Assembly: GCA_050330095.1 (NCBI GenBank)
Contig: JBHJOC010000069.1
Location: forward strand, 1 to 45,259
Reading direction: 5' to 3'
Origin: JBCBWG01 sp036804185
GTDB lineage: Bacteria; Pseudomonadota; Alphaproteobacteria; Rhizobiales; Hyphomicrobiaceae
Length of the DNA stretch: 45,259 nt
Under the pieces are notes generated by a model. It was given only the letters and a program-made list of their open reading frames with translations, was not told the DNA's origin and did not search any database. The position numbers and the translations under genes were made by a program. Shown in pieces: positions 34,877 through 43,059 of the stretch. The first letter of the stretch is position 1; every line of letters starts with the position of its first letter.

Positions 34877-35002
34877 GTGATCCGTCACCGCCACTTGGAT
34901 TCCTTTGCAGCACCCGATTGACCAAGTGTCGGAGACACACGGAACACGAGCAACGTCATGAGTCTCGTGTTGCCTTTGTCATTAACGCTTGGCAGGCGAG
35001 AC
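34877..35002 (-). repeat. Family A repeat, 5'-truncated copy A3
   Basis: On the minus strand this follows A1 and A2 from AGTCTCGCCTGCCAAGCG to the end (ACGAGACTCATGACGTTGC, TCTCCGACACTTGG, AATCGGGTGCTGCAAAGGAA). It lacks the left arm of hairpin 1. It starts two bases after the stop codon of the zincin-like gene and joins B3. Confidence 0.85.
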
Positions 35003-35007
35003 TGGCG

Positions 35008-35033
35008 CAGGGACTGCTGATCGGCGGTACTAG
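35008..35033 (+). repeat. Family B repeat, right half only (B3)
   Basis: CAGGGACTGCTGATCGGCGG followed by TACTAG equals the right arm and end of B1 and B4. The left arm is replaced by A3. The combined A3+B3 unit is bounded by ACTAG on both sides (34870-34874 and 35029-35033). Confidence 0.75.
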
Positions 35034-36697
35034 AGCGAGATCCGATCTGCGGATCGCATTGGCGATGCCGTCAGATCGGGGGTTGCTCTAACATGTATCA
35101 TCGCTCGCTCAGCGAGCGCTGTAATCGTGAATAGTGGGTTGACCCCGAGCGACCGCGGGATAATCGACCCGTCGATTACGTAGAGCCCCTCGTGGACGGC
35201 GGAGCCACCGCGAGCGGCATCGAACACGCGGCCCATATGATCAACGACTGCAGTCTTTGGATCGCTCCCCATGGGGCATCCCCCGAGCGGATGAGCAGTT
35301 GCCGGCTGGTGCCCCATCACGGTGCCGGCGAGCGGGTTCTTCACGTAAGCCCCACCGAGCTCGCCGACGAGCTTCGACAGGTGCTCGTCAAGGCGGCGAT
35401 AGACCGGCTCGTCCTTGGCGCCCGGCCAGTCGATCGCCAATCGATCACCGTCGAGGCGCATGCGCCCCGACGCACTGTCATGACTGACAGCAAAGAAGGT
35501 CTGTAGGCTCGCGAGAGGGCCCTTGTAGACACCGTTGATGAGGCTCTGGATGGCTCCAAGAATGCGGCCATTCGGCACGAATATCGCGGGCAACAAGGGG
35601 GCAAGCGCCGACGGCAGCACCCCTTCCTGAATGCGGATCTCCGCGCAAAGGTCACCCGGATCATCGATCTCGATCTGTCCCGAAACGGCTGCGCCGACTG
35701 GAGCAAGCCCGTCAGGCGGTGGGTGCCCGATGCCGACCGCGCGCACGGGCCGGTTGGCGCCCAAGCCAAAAGCGATGATGTCGCCATTCGCCGAGAAACG
35801 GGTTCCAAGCGCATCAGACAGAGCAAGGCCCGCCTCGCGCGAGCGCAACAGGATCTCGGTCGAACCGAGACTGCCAGCCGCAACGACAACAATGTCCGCT
35901 TGGAGCGTCAACGGTTCACACGCGCCCTTGTCCGACGCACCGGTCCGCTCGAGTGTCGCGATCCAGCGCCGGCCCGCGCCTCGGTTGCGGCTGATATTGA
36001 GGACCTTGAGCTCAGTGAAGCACCGCGCGCCCCGGCGCACGGCCTCTGAAAGATAGGTCAACGCGACGGTATTCTTTGCGCCGACATTGCAACCCGAGCA
36101 GCAATCGCCACATCGCGTGCAGGCGGGTTGAGCGACACCTGCAGGGTTGACGGTGTCGGCAAAGGACACGGCAACCGTTGGTGCGATCGGCGAGACGCGA
36201 AGCGCCGAAGACGCAGCATCGAGAGCCTGGAACTTCGTCTGGGTGCGCGCTTCTGGATCGGAACTCGGCCGCAGCCAGTGCGCCGCCCGCCGGAACCCTT
36301 GTTCGAGCGTCCCGTCCTGGCGGATCTGGCCGGGCCAGATCGGGTCTTCGAACACACGGTCATCGGGCCTGAGCATAACGCCAGCGTTGACGAGCGAGCC
36401 GCCACCGAGGCCGCAGCCGACAAGCACGTGAATATCTGAGCCGATCCGTATGTCGTAAAGCCCGGTTTCCAAGCCGCTGGACATGCGGCTGCCCGAAACG
36501 CGAAGCTCCTTGCGAAGCTCGGGAAAGCGCGACGGGAATTGGCCGGTTTGAACCTCCCGGCCGCGCTCGATGATGGCAACCGCCTTGCCGGCGCTGGCAA
36601 AGTGCACAGCCGCGACGCCGCCGCCATAGCCGGAACCGATGACAACGACATCATAGCTTCGCGAGAGCTCGCTGACTGGACTCGACAATCGCGCCAT
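35030..36697 (-). CDS. GMC-family (cholesterol-oxidase-like) FAD oxidoreductase
   Basis: A 555-residue flavoenzyme. The FAD loop is VVVIGSGYGGGVAAVHFA (residues 17-34), followed by VLVGCGLGGGSLVNAGVMLRP, VVAAGSLGSTEILLRS, HPLGGCPMG and the C-terminal YVIDGSIIPRSLGVNPLFTITALAERA. C193-x2-C196-x2-C199-x3-C203 forms a ferredoxin-like cluster motif, which recurs in this subfamily before GAKNT. The group oxidises alcohols such as sterols; the substrate is unknown here. The ATG at 36697 has GAGGGA at seven bases. The final about 19 residues, and the stop codon, are encoded by repeat E and the B3 border, so the natural C-terminus has been replaced. Confidence 0.9.
   Translation of the reverse strand: MARLSSPVSELSRSYDVVVIGSGYGGGVAAVHFASAGKAVAIIERGREVQTGQFPSRFPELRKELRVSGSRMSSGLETGLYDIRIGSDIHVLVGCGLGGGSLVNAGVMLRPDDRVFEDPIWPGQIRQDGTLEQGFRRAAHWLRPSSDPEARTQTKFQALDAASSALRVSPIAPTVAVSFADTVNPAGVAQPACTRCGDCCSGCNVGAKNTVALTYLSEAVRRGARCFTELKVLNISRNRGAGRRWIATLERTGASDKGACEPLTLQADIVVVAAGSLGSTEILLRSREAGLALSDALGTRFSANGDIIAFGLGANRPVRAVGIGHPPPDGLAPVGAAVSGQIEIDDPGDLCAEIRIQEGVLPSALAPLLPAIFVPNGRILGAIQSLINGVYKGPLASLQTFFAVSHDSASGRMRLDGDRLAIDWPGAKDEPVYRRLDEHLSKLVGELGGAYVKNPLAGTVMGHQPATAHPLGGCPMGSDPKTAVVDHMGRVFDAARGGSAVHEGLYVIDGSIIPRSLGVNPLFTITALAERAMIHVRATPDLTASPMRSADRISL
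35031..35090. repeat. Family E palindromic repeat inside the 3' end of the GMC gene
   Basis: TAGAGC (35031-35036) pairs with GCTCTA (35085-35090), and CCGATCTG (35042-35049) with CAGATCGG (35072-35079). The shape resembles the TAGAGC-type intergenic palindromes common in Hyphomicrobiales. Read leftward it encodes the last residues of the GMC oxidoreductase and adjoins its TAG stop. A separate 8-bp hairpin CGCTCGCT-C-AGCGAGCG follows at 35102-35118. Confidence 0.75.
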
Positions 36698-36997
36698 GAA
36701 GGATCCCTCGGCTGTCGGTCTACGAGATCGATCAGCGCACGGCCAGACCGATAGTATTGCTTCCCCGACCGGCCGCCCCAACGTCCGGCCTTGCTCACCA
36801 AGTGGGCAGCGCTCACGTCGCCGCGGTTGCGCAGCTTCCGGGCAATGTCACCCAAGTTGCCGACGCGTATTTCACCGAGCCAACGACCAACACACACGCC
36901 CCATATGCGATCAGCGTTAACCGACTCGCGGAACCGGGGGGCGTGACATCGCTCCGTCATCCACGGTGTGTGGCAAGGCACATGTCCAAAACCCCGT
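36698..36997. other. Gap between tonB-like and GMC genes
   Basis: 300 bp on the upstream side of the GMC gene and downstream of the TonB-like gene (both read leftward). I see no gene, RNA or palindrome of the repeat families. A promoter for the GMC gene presumably lies here, but no convincing hexamers stand out. Confidence 0.35.
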
Positions 36998-38365
36998 TCA
37001 GCGATAGACGATCGGCATGCGATAGGTCCGGAATGTTGGTGAAAGTTCCGGTGGCGGCGCCGGAAACGAAAACGCTGCGAGGTCCGTGACGGCGATTCGG
37101 TCAAGGGCCGGGTTGCCGCTCGAGGCAACGATCTCGATCGCTTCGGCTCTCCCGTTCACAGCAACGGTCCAGCGGACTTCGACGCGCCCCCGGTAGGTGC
37201 TGCGACGTTGGCGGCTTTGGCGTTCAAGGTGGCCTTGGAGGCTGGTGAGCGACCTGACAATCTCTGCGCCATAAGCCTCGGCCCGGGCGCCAGCTGCCAG
37301 GCGGGCAGCTGCCGTCGCGTCCTCACGAACCTCATCGTCCGGTTCATCGGATACGCTGCTGGCCCCACCGATGCGATTTGCAGCCGATGCGCTCGAGGCA
37401 AGCTGAGGGGCGGGTTCCGAGGTCTGATGGCGTTCGGTCTTCGGTGTTTCGGCCGTTTCAGTTTCACGCGTCGGCTGTTCCGCTGCACGATCGGGCTCGA
37501 CGGGGTGCACACGCCCGGTTTCCATCGCTGCTGCGATCTCTGCGTTCCGGGCGTCACTTTCGGCGACATTCATTGCCGTCCGGGTCTCAACAGCGGGCTG
37601 TCGATCCTCGTCGATGGAAGGCTCGGCTGACCGTGGGTCCCGACTGGAACGATCCTCGGAAAGCGCCATGGTTGACGACGCAGCCTCGGCCGCATCAGCC
37701 GGTGCTGCCTGCTCTACTCCGCCCAATTGCGCGGCAAGCGCCGTATCGGGCGCGGCAGCTTCTACGCCCGGAGCAAGGCTCGCCCGGGCGCGCCAGTCGC
37801 GAACGATACTGACCACTTCGACACTGAGTGCAGCGAGATCGTCTCCGCCAGCCCCAAGCCGCAACGGCGCAGTCCTCTCGATCGACCAAACGGCAGCCGC
37901 GATCAGGGCACAATGCGCCAGGGTCGCGATCGCAAGCGCAGTCAGCGTCGTGAAAGTCTGCCCGCGACTCTTCCGCGAATCTCTCGATAAATCAGGAATT
38001 TCGAGTGCCGTGAGTTCACCGCTGTCCGAAGTTGGCGGCTCGGCGCTGACGGAAAAGCCCGATCCAGAGCCATCATCGCGGCCGGCTTGCGACCGCGGCG
38101 GACTGGGAAGCGGTTGCAGCGCAAGCGAGAGCGAAATTCCTTCCGGTCGGAGAGCAGCGCTTGCGGGCTCTCGAGATCCGTCGTCGGGCGACGCTGCTGC
38201 CTCTACGGCACCGCTCGGCTCGCTCCCCTCCGCTCCCGCGTCGAGCCCACGCAGACGCGACAGGCGCGCTAGCCCACGCGGACCGGACGGCGCCGTGTCG
38301 GCGACGCTCGCAGCCTCGCCATCCTCGGATTTCGTTGCTTGGCAAGCCATCGCCTTGTGAGCCAT
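36998..38365 (-). CDS. TonB-like energy-transducing protein with long cytoplasmic N-terminus
   Basis: A protein of about 455 residues. Residues about 138-161 form the single membrane helix (TTLTALAIATLAHCALIAAAVW). Residues about 170-360 are a Pro/Glu/Ala-rich periplasmic spacer, and the last about 90 residues form a TonB C-terminal domain (YRGRVEVRWTVAVNGRAEAIEIVASSGNPALDRIAVTDLAAFSFPAPP). TonB passes proton-motive energy from ExbB/ExbD to outer-membrane receptors. The cytoplasmic tail of about 137 residues is much longer than in classical TonB. The start is uncertain (ATG at 38365 or 38350; neither site is strong). No exbBD genes are in the window. Confidence 0.8.
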   Translation of the reverse strand: MAHKAMACQATKSEDGEAASVADTAPSGPRGLARLSRLRGLDAGAEGSEPSGAVEAAASPDDGSREPASAALRPEGISLSLALQPLPSPPRSQAGRDDGSGSGFSVSAEPPTSDSGELTALEIPDLSRDSRKSRGQTFTTLTALAIATLAHCALIAAAVWSIERTAPLRLGAGGDDLAALSVEVVSIVRDWRARASLAPGVEAAAPDTALAAQLGGVEQAAPADAAEAASSTMALSEDRSSRDPRSAEPSIDEDRQPAVETRTAMNVAESDARNAEIAAAMETGRVHPVEPDRAAEQPTRETETAETPKTERHQTSEPAPQLASSASAANRIGGASSVSDEPDDEVREDATAAARLAAGARAEAYGAEIVRSLTSLQGHLERQSRQRRSTYRGRVEVRWTVAVNGRAEAIEIVASSGNPALDRIAVTDLAAFSFPAPPPELSPTFRTYRMPIVYR

Positions 38366-38441
38366 CCCGGTTGCAGCGCAGCACGCCCGACTTTTGGCGC
38401 TTCGGCTGCAAAAGATCAACGCGGGTTGGAGCCCCTGTCGA

Positions 38442-39140
38442 TCACTCGGCAGCGATGCGTTGCGGCAACTCGCTGTGGAATGTCGCGAACGCGTGGGCCG
38501 GTCGTCGCGGCGTCCGATAGCGATTGATCGCGGCGGCGCGGTCAGGATGGCCGATCGCAAGGCCGGTCACGATCAGATCGCTCGGTGGAAGATCGAGCAA
38601 GGCTCTGATCTTGTTGGGGTAGTTGCAGAAAATTGCCTGTGCGCATGCCTCGAGGCCTTCACCCCGCGCGGCGAGCAGAACAGTCTGGATGAATGCGCCC
38701 ATGTCCAGCCAGGCTCCCTGGCCCATGTCGCGATCCATCGTGATCATCAGACCCACCGGGGCGTCAAAAAACCGGTAGTTTGCAGCCTGCTGGCGCATCG
38801 TGGCCTCGTAGTCGCCCTTGCGAATGCCAACCTGGGCGTATAGGCCCCACCCTGTCTCGCGCCGGCGCTGCAAGTAGGGCTCGCGCCAGGCATTCATGTA
38901 ATAGGCGTAGTCGCGCTCGTCTGTTTCGCCGGCGAGGAAGGCTTGCTCCAATTCGGCGCAAAAGGCATCTCGCGCTGCCCCGGTCAGCACGTGCACGCGC
39001 CAGGGCTGGATATTCGATCCGTTGGGCGCCCGCGCGCCGGCGTCGAGAATGCGCAGGACTGTTTCCTGATCGACACTACGATCCTTGAGAAACGCACGAA
39101 CGCTCTGGCGACCGTGGATCGCCTCCAACACACTGAGCAT
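38442..39140 (-). CDS. Nitroreductase-family FMN oxidoreductase
   Basis: A 232-residue flavoprotein of the nitroreductase fold. IHGRQSVRAFLKDRSVDQETVLRILDAGARAPNGSNIQPWRV is the conserved N-terminal FMN-binding stretch, and QGAWLDMGAFIQTVLLAARGEGLEACAQAIFCNYPNKIRALLDLP followed by GLAIGHPD completes the family pattern. Such homodimers reduce nitro compounds, quinones or enones with NAD(P)H. The ATG at 39140 follows a G-rich site; the longer frame is rejected. It stands 76 bp upstream of the TonB-like gene on the same strand, probably without functional link. Confidence 0.93.
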   Translation of the reverse strand: MLSVLEAIHGRQSVRAFLKDRSVDQETVLRILDAGARAPNGSNIQPWRVHVLTGAARDAFCAELEQAFLAGETDERDYAYYMNAWREPYLQRRRETGWGLYAQVGIRKGDYEATMRQQAANYRFFDAPVGLMITMDRDMGQGAWLDMGAFIQTVLLAARGEGLEACAQAIFCNYPNKIRALLDLPPSDLIVTGLAIGHPDRAAAINRYRTPRRPAHAFATFHSELPQRIAAE

Positions 39141-39579
39141 GATCCCCCCACATGAAAATCGAAAGCACGCAACGGCCGCGTTGTCGGTCAGGTGGAGCAC
39201 ACACATCGGACGCCCGGAACATCCGAGCCTCGTTGACCAGACGGACCACGTCTCGACGTCGGGACGTCGCGGGCCGGACGATGGGTCAGTGACGGCTCGA
39301 GGGGCGCGGCGGCTGGCGGGCCTTTCCAGAGGGTGTGCATTCCGTCATACCGACACGGCACGAGGGTCAAATACTAACAAAAATGCACACTTTGGCAATT
39401 GGGTCTCGCCCTAAGGCATTTGCAGCAGTTCTTCCCAATCCGTGACTCAAGCCGGGGTTGAAGTCGCGCTTTGCTGGTAGGCGCTCTGGGCGCCAGCGCC
39501 TGACCTGCACCACCTATGACACTCGTCTTCCTGGGACATCTGATCGGAAAGCGGTACGAGAGTCATTGTGTGGCTCGCA

Positions 39580-39648
39580 CCCTTTGCGTTCCGAAGTTCG
39601 TTGCGGCGCCTGACAGGGCTGACCGAGGAACTGCGGAAAGCGGGTTGA
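39580..39648. repeat. Family F palindromic repeat F3
   Basis: CCCTTTGCGTTCCGAAGTTCG and CGAGGAACTGCGGAAAGCGGG form imperfect arms around GGCGCCTGACAGGGCTGAC, matching the plan of F1 and F2. A stray GGAAAGCGGTAC just upstream at 39545-39556 may be another fragment. Confidence 0.65.
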
Positions 39649-39760
39649 ACGACCGGGTACTTCCCTGACGCTTTGGACCGGCAGCATCCCTGGCATTTCT
39701 GTGCGCCTTCTAAAGCCCGTTCCGGCGCTGAGCGCAGGCGCGATACGTCGGCTCAGCGGA

Positions 39761-40162
39761 TCAGCGGGACCGGCCGGCGCGATCGATGAGACCGAGGTTG
39801 CGGCCGCAAAAGCCGAGGATGTGGCCGCCGCACTCGTGCTCGGCGAGCGCGACCGTCTCGCGAGCCAGCGCCGCGCCGATGAAAACACGCTGAGCACGCC
39901 GTTGTCGGAGCGGATCGCATCCGGCGGCAGACCGGCATTATTGAAAACCTTCGTCAGCACGGCCTTATGAAACTCACCCGGCGCAGGGCCTGCGGGTTCC
40001 GCAACCTCGAAAATCACCGTCGCCGCGTCGGCCTCACCGCTCTCGCCCCCTGAGGCGTTGGAGACGACCGAAAGACCAACAACCCAGCGTCGGGAAGAGC
40101 CGAAAAATGGACCCTGCCCCGCATTCAGCAAAGAGTCGGCTGCCTCATAGGCCCTTGGAAAT
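39761..40162 (-). pseudogene. Frameshifted coding remnant next to tRNA-Arg
   Basis: Reading leftward from the tRNA, one frame gives ATVIFEVAEP, GEFHKAVLTKVF and NNAGLPPDAIRSDNG with G/C-rich third positions. From about 39895 the coding signal moves to another frame: RVFIGAALARETVALAEHE then CGGHILGFCGRNLGLIDRAG and a stop at 39761. Neither half matches a family I can name with confidence; the segment GLPPDAIRSDNG recalls the second catalytic Asp of DDE integrase-type transposases but could be chance. A single-base sequencing error would also explain it. Confidence 0.35.
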
Positions 40163-40164
40163 GT

Positions 40165-40241
40165 TGGCGCGCCCGGCACGACTCGAACGTGCGACCCCTA
40201 GACTCGGAATCTAGTACTCTATCCAGCTGAGCTACGGGCGC
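40165..40241 (-). tRNA. tRNA-Arg (anticodon CCG)
   Basis: A 77-nt tRNA on the minus strand. The acceptor stem GCGCCCG pairs with CGGGCGC, followed by discriminator G and an encoded CCA. The D-arm is AGCTCAGCTGGATAGAGT, the anticodon stem CTAGA/TCTAG has loop TTCCGAG giving anticodon CCG (reads CGG), and the T-loop is GTTCGAGTC. Confidence 0.96.
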
Positions 40242-40425
40242 TCTCCAGTTGGCTCTGATAGCCGAAGCCGCCCGCATCTGCAAACGCTTCCGAACACCGA
40301 CACAACGGCGCTCGAAGCTGATCACGCGTCGAGCGTCGATGGCGTCGCCTGCAACATCCACCGGAGCCCGAGACCATGGCCCAGCGCCAAGTGCGCGCGC
40401 CTCGCGAGGTTAAGCCCGAATCAAC

Positions 40426-42213
40426 CTAACGCCCACCCACGCGCCAGGCGCGCAGTGGCGTGCGGGTTTGGCCGAGGTCGATCGGCTCGAGACCCGCGAC
40501 TGACGCACCAGCTCTCAGGCGACCGGCAAGGTCTGCCCGACGCTCGTCTCCGCTCGGTCCGACGGCGCACAGCACGACGTAATCGGCGCCGATGGCACCG
40601 AGCGTCCTCACCCCGACATCGGGTGAGCTCGACAGGATCGCATGCAACGTCGCGATCTGATCACCGAGCCTGTGATAGGGCCCCGCAAGCACGCCATGGT
40701 GCGTATCGGCGACGATGTGCGGTCCAATATCGATATCAGCGACGATGAAACCGGGTGGCAGCACCGTCAGCAATTTGATGTCATCGCGGCGTCGGCACGT
40801 CGCCGTTTCTGGGGCCGCAGCCGAAGCGCGCGCCGCGCTGCCCAGAGTGATCGCGCGCACCGTCTCCAGAGCCGCATGCAGAACGAGATGGCTCGCCAGG
40901 ACGGCCACGCCGAGTTTTGCAACGGAACTGCGGGCGAATGCCGTGGGGCCAATCGTGGCAATTGCCATGGCGATCACAGGGAGCGCAAGCCAGACGCCGT
41001 AAGGCATGAAGCGGACGGAAATCGCGCCATATGTTGCAGCAAGCGTGACAATCGCCGCCAGCATCAGATCGGCCGGCGCGCGGACAACAACCACACGGCG
41101 CAGCACGAGAGCGACAGCTGCGCCAACCGTGGCGACATAGACGAGCGCCGTCGACGGATAGAGCGCGAAAATAACCGCAATACTCCGCCCTTCGACGACC
41201 GTATCGAGCCACACGTCTTGAATGCGCGGGTCCAGCGCCGCGTGCGGACCAATGGCGCAATGCGGCGCAACCACCACCTGAGCCGCGTAGGCTGCGACAC
41301 CGACACCGATGAGACCCAGGCTTCGCGCGATGACCGTCGACGACGGGGGCCGGTTTGCCAACAGCCACGTTCCGATCCCGCCGACCGTTGCCATGACCAC
41401 CAGATTTAGGCCGAGCACGTCGCACGCAACCACCCCCCAAGCAGCGGGCGGCACGGTGGCGGCAAGCGCTGCTGCCAGGGTGGCCGAAAGTGCGCCTAAC
41501 ACGCGAGCCAGCGTTGCCATGAGCCGTGGCTCAACGACCGCGATGAGACCGGCCGAGCCAAGGATGGCCAACACAAGGAACAGCGCTTCGTAGCCAATGG
41601 CCAGCCCGATACCGAAGAGAAGGCCGGACTGCAGCGCACCATCACCCGTGCGGAATGCACGCCACAGGCACAGCGAGCCGCCGACAGCCCCAACAATCTG
41701 CAGATGATGGTGGTCGATCCGCCCAGGCAGGAACTGCGCCACAGCAAGGACACTCGAAGCGACAAGCCAGATTGCGATGACGCCTGCCGTCGTGCCGGCC
41801 GCCCGACGCACCTCGATCGCAACGAGTGCCGTCAGCACCACAAGCAAGGTGACAGGCCAGACGGTTCGCGCCACCAGCTCGCCGGGTTCGGCTCCAAACA
41901 GCAACACGCCAACGGCAAGCAACGCGGCGACCGGGGCATCAGCGAGTCGGGACCAGTGCGACACGAGTGGCTCGATCCCGCCAATCTCTCTGATGCTCAG
42001 ATCGTACCAGCCGCGGCCCTCGAGCAGTCCGCGCGCCTGATGAAGGCGCAGCGCGTCGTCGGGATCACCGAGATCCGACGCAATGCCGTTCAGCGACCAG
42101 CCGAGCGCGTGAGACACACCGAACACTGCTGCGGCCAGTGCCAGCAGCCAAAGCCCGAACGCCGGGCTCCGATCAGGACGCACGCGCACGATCTGCACCC
42201 AACCGGCCGACAT
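40426..42213 (-). CDS. GT-C type integral-membrane glycosyltransferase
   Basis: A 595-residue protein with about 12 hydrophobic helices and a periplasmic C-terminal part. The first external loop carries the acidic motif SDLGDPDDALRLHQARGLLEGRGWYDL, followed by LVSHWSRLADAPVA. A later loop has LPGRIDHHHLQIVGA. This resembles the GT-C fold (STT3/PMT-like) enzymes that use polyprenyl-phosphate sugars outside the inner membrane. The ATG at 42213 has a GGGTGGGGG stretch upstream; the 23 in-frame residues before it are dropped. It is divergent from the GtrA/GT2 pair, which would supply lipid-linked sugars, so the three probably serve one surface-glycan pathway. Confidence 0.8.
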   Translation of the reverse strand: MSAGWVQIVRVRPDRSPAFGLWLLALAAAVFGVSHALGWSLNGIASDLGDPDDALRLHQARGLLEGRGWYDLSIREIGGIEPLVSHWSRLADAPVAALLAVGVLLFGAEPGELVARTVWPVTLLVVLTALVAIEVRRAAGTTAGVIAIWLVASSVLAVAQFLPGRIDHHHLQIVGAVGGSLCLWRAFRTGDGALQSGLLFGIGLAIGYEALFLVLAILGSAGLIAVVEPRLMATLARVLGALSATLAAALAATVPPAAWGVVACDVLGLNLVVMATVGGIGTWLLANRPPSSTVIARSLGLIGVGVAAYAAQVVVAPHCAIGPHAALDPRIQDVWLDTVVEGRSIAVIFALYPSTALVYVATVGAAVALVLRRVVVVRAPADLMLAAIVTLAATYGAISVRFMPYGVWLALPVIAMAIATIGPTAFARSSVAKLGVAVLASHLVLHAALETVRAITLGSAARASAAAPETATCRRRDDIKLLTVLPPGFIVADIDIGPHIVADTHHGVLAGPYHRLGDQIATLHAILSSSPDVGVRTLGAIGADYVVLCAVGPSGDERRADLAGRLRAGASVAGLEPIDLGQTRTPLRAWRVGGR

Positions 42214-42300
42214 GATGCCCCCACCCAAGTCACGGCACGAACGATCGCGCTGACTCCATTCGATGATAAAAGGTGCCGACACCGCGTTACGATCGAGTGA

Positions 42301-42470
42301 ACACGCTCGACTTGTAGATTTTAGCTAGTGATATTTATCATCGATTAACGGATCGGCAAACTTTCAGTGTCGCCCTGCCAGGGGCAACGAGGTGCGACTT
42401 GGATAAAATTCGCTAATTCGCAAGACGAAATTTTGATTGATCGAATTTCAGCAACTGATCCGTAAGGCTT
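42301..42470. promoter_or_regulatory. AT-rich divergent promoter region of the glycan locus
   Basis: The gap between the leftward GT-C gene and the rightward gtrA-like gene is strikingly AT-rich against the GC-rich background (for example GATTTTAGCTAGTGATATTT and repeated AATTCG near 42406-42422). It likely holds promoters for both directions. No specific operator can be assigned. Confidence 0.45.
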
Positions 42471-42522
42471 GGTACTTAAATCTCTCCAACACCGTAAAGG
42501 AGCCGTCCACGAGCAAAGCGAG

Positions 42523-43059
42523 ATGGTTCATGGCGCGGAGAGACAGAAGGTGAGTGGCGTGCCCGTCGATTCCGCAGCCGGACAGTATTGGTTCCAACGC
42601 CTCAGGGTCGCCGACATCAGCGCTGCATGGCAGGCGCGCCCATTTCTGAGATATGTCGCAGTCAGCATCGCGACGATCGTTTTCGATGTCGCCCTATTCA
42701 CCGGGCTGATTTCAACGCTTCACCTTGCACCAACGTCGGCTGCTCTCATGAGCTACGCCATAGCGATGCTCGCACATTATCTTCTTGTCGTTACATTCGT
42801 GTTCGACGCCAAATCCACTGGAAAAACTCACCATCGCCTGTTTGCTGAATACGTCACGTCAGCACTTGCCGGGCTCGCAGTGACAGGAGTGGTGATTTCG
42901 GTCCTGGCGGAAATGCTTGGAGTTATTCCGCTCCTGGCCAAAATTGCAGCCATCGCGCTGACGTTTCTCGCCCTCTATGCGGTCCGCCGCCTGGTCGTCT
43001 TCCGACCGATATCGCGCCCGCGTACCTCGATCCGACCCGTTGAAAGGCGCCTCACATGA
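42523..43059 (+). CDS. GtrA-family flippase-like membrane protein
   Basis: A protein of about 178 residues with four hydrophobic helices in the GtrA arrangement: FLRYVAVSIATIVFDVALFTGL, ALMSYAIAMLAHYLLVVTFVFD, a helix with TSALAGLAVTGVVISVLAEML and IAAIALTFLALYAVRRLVVF. GtrA proteins are thought to flip polyprenyl-phosphate sugars across the inner membrane. The start is uncertain: ATG at 42523, GTG at 42550 (after GGAGAG) or TTG at 42469. The stop overlaps the start of the GT2 gene (ATGA), so the two are translationally coupled. Confidence 0.85.
   Translation: MVHGAERQKVSGVPVDSAAGQYWFQRLRVADISAAWQARPFLRYVAVSIATIVFDVALFTGLISTLHLAPTSAALMSYAIAMLAHYLLVVTFVFDAKSTGKTHHRLFAEYVTSALAGLAVTGVVISVLAEMLGVIPLLAKIAAIALTFLALYAVRRLVVFRPISRPRTSIRPVERRLT

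Larger units (their letters stand above)
39141..40164. other. Long gap between nitroreductase gene and tRNA-Arg
   Basis: About 1 kb without an intact gene. It contains repeat F3 (39580-39648) and a leftward frame that looks coding but changes reading frame (39761-40162, listed separately). The 39141-39560 part is featureless apart from locally AT-rich sequence near 39370-39400. Confidence 0.5.

Noticed and set aside
39840..39960. A transposase of the DDE integrase type (GLPPDAIRSDNG)
   Set aside because: One short motif only; the downstream catalytic region and terminal inverted repeats are missing, so no insertion sequence is claimed.
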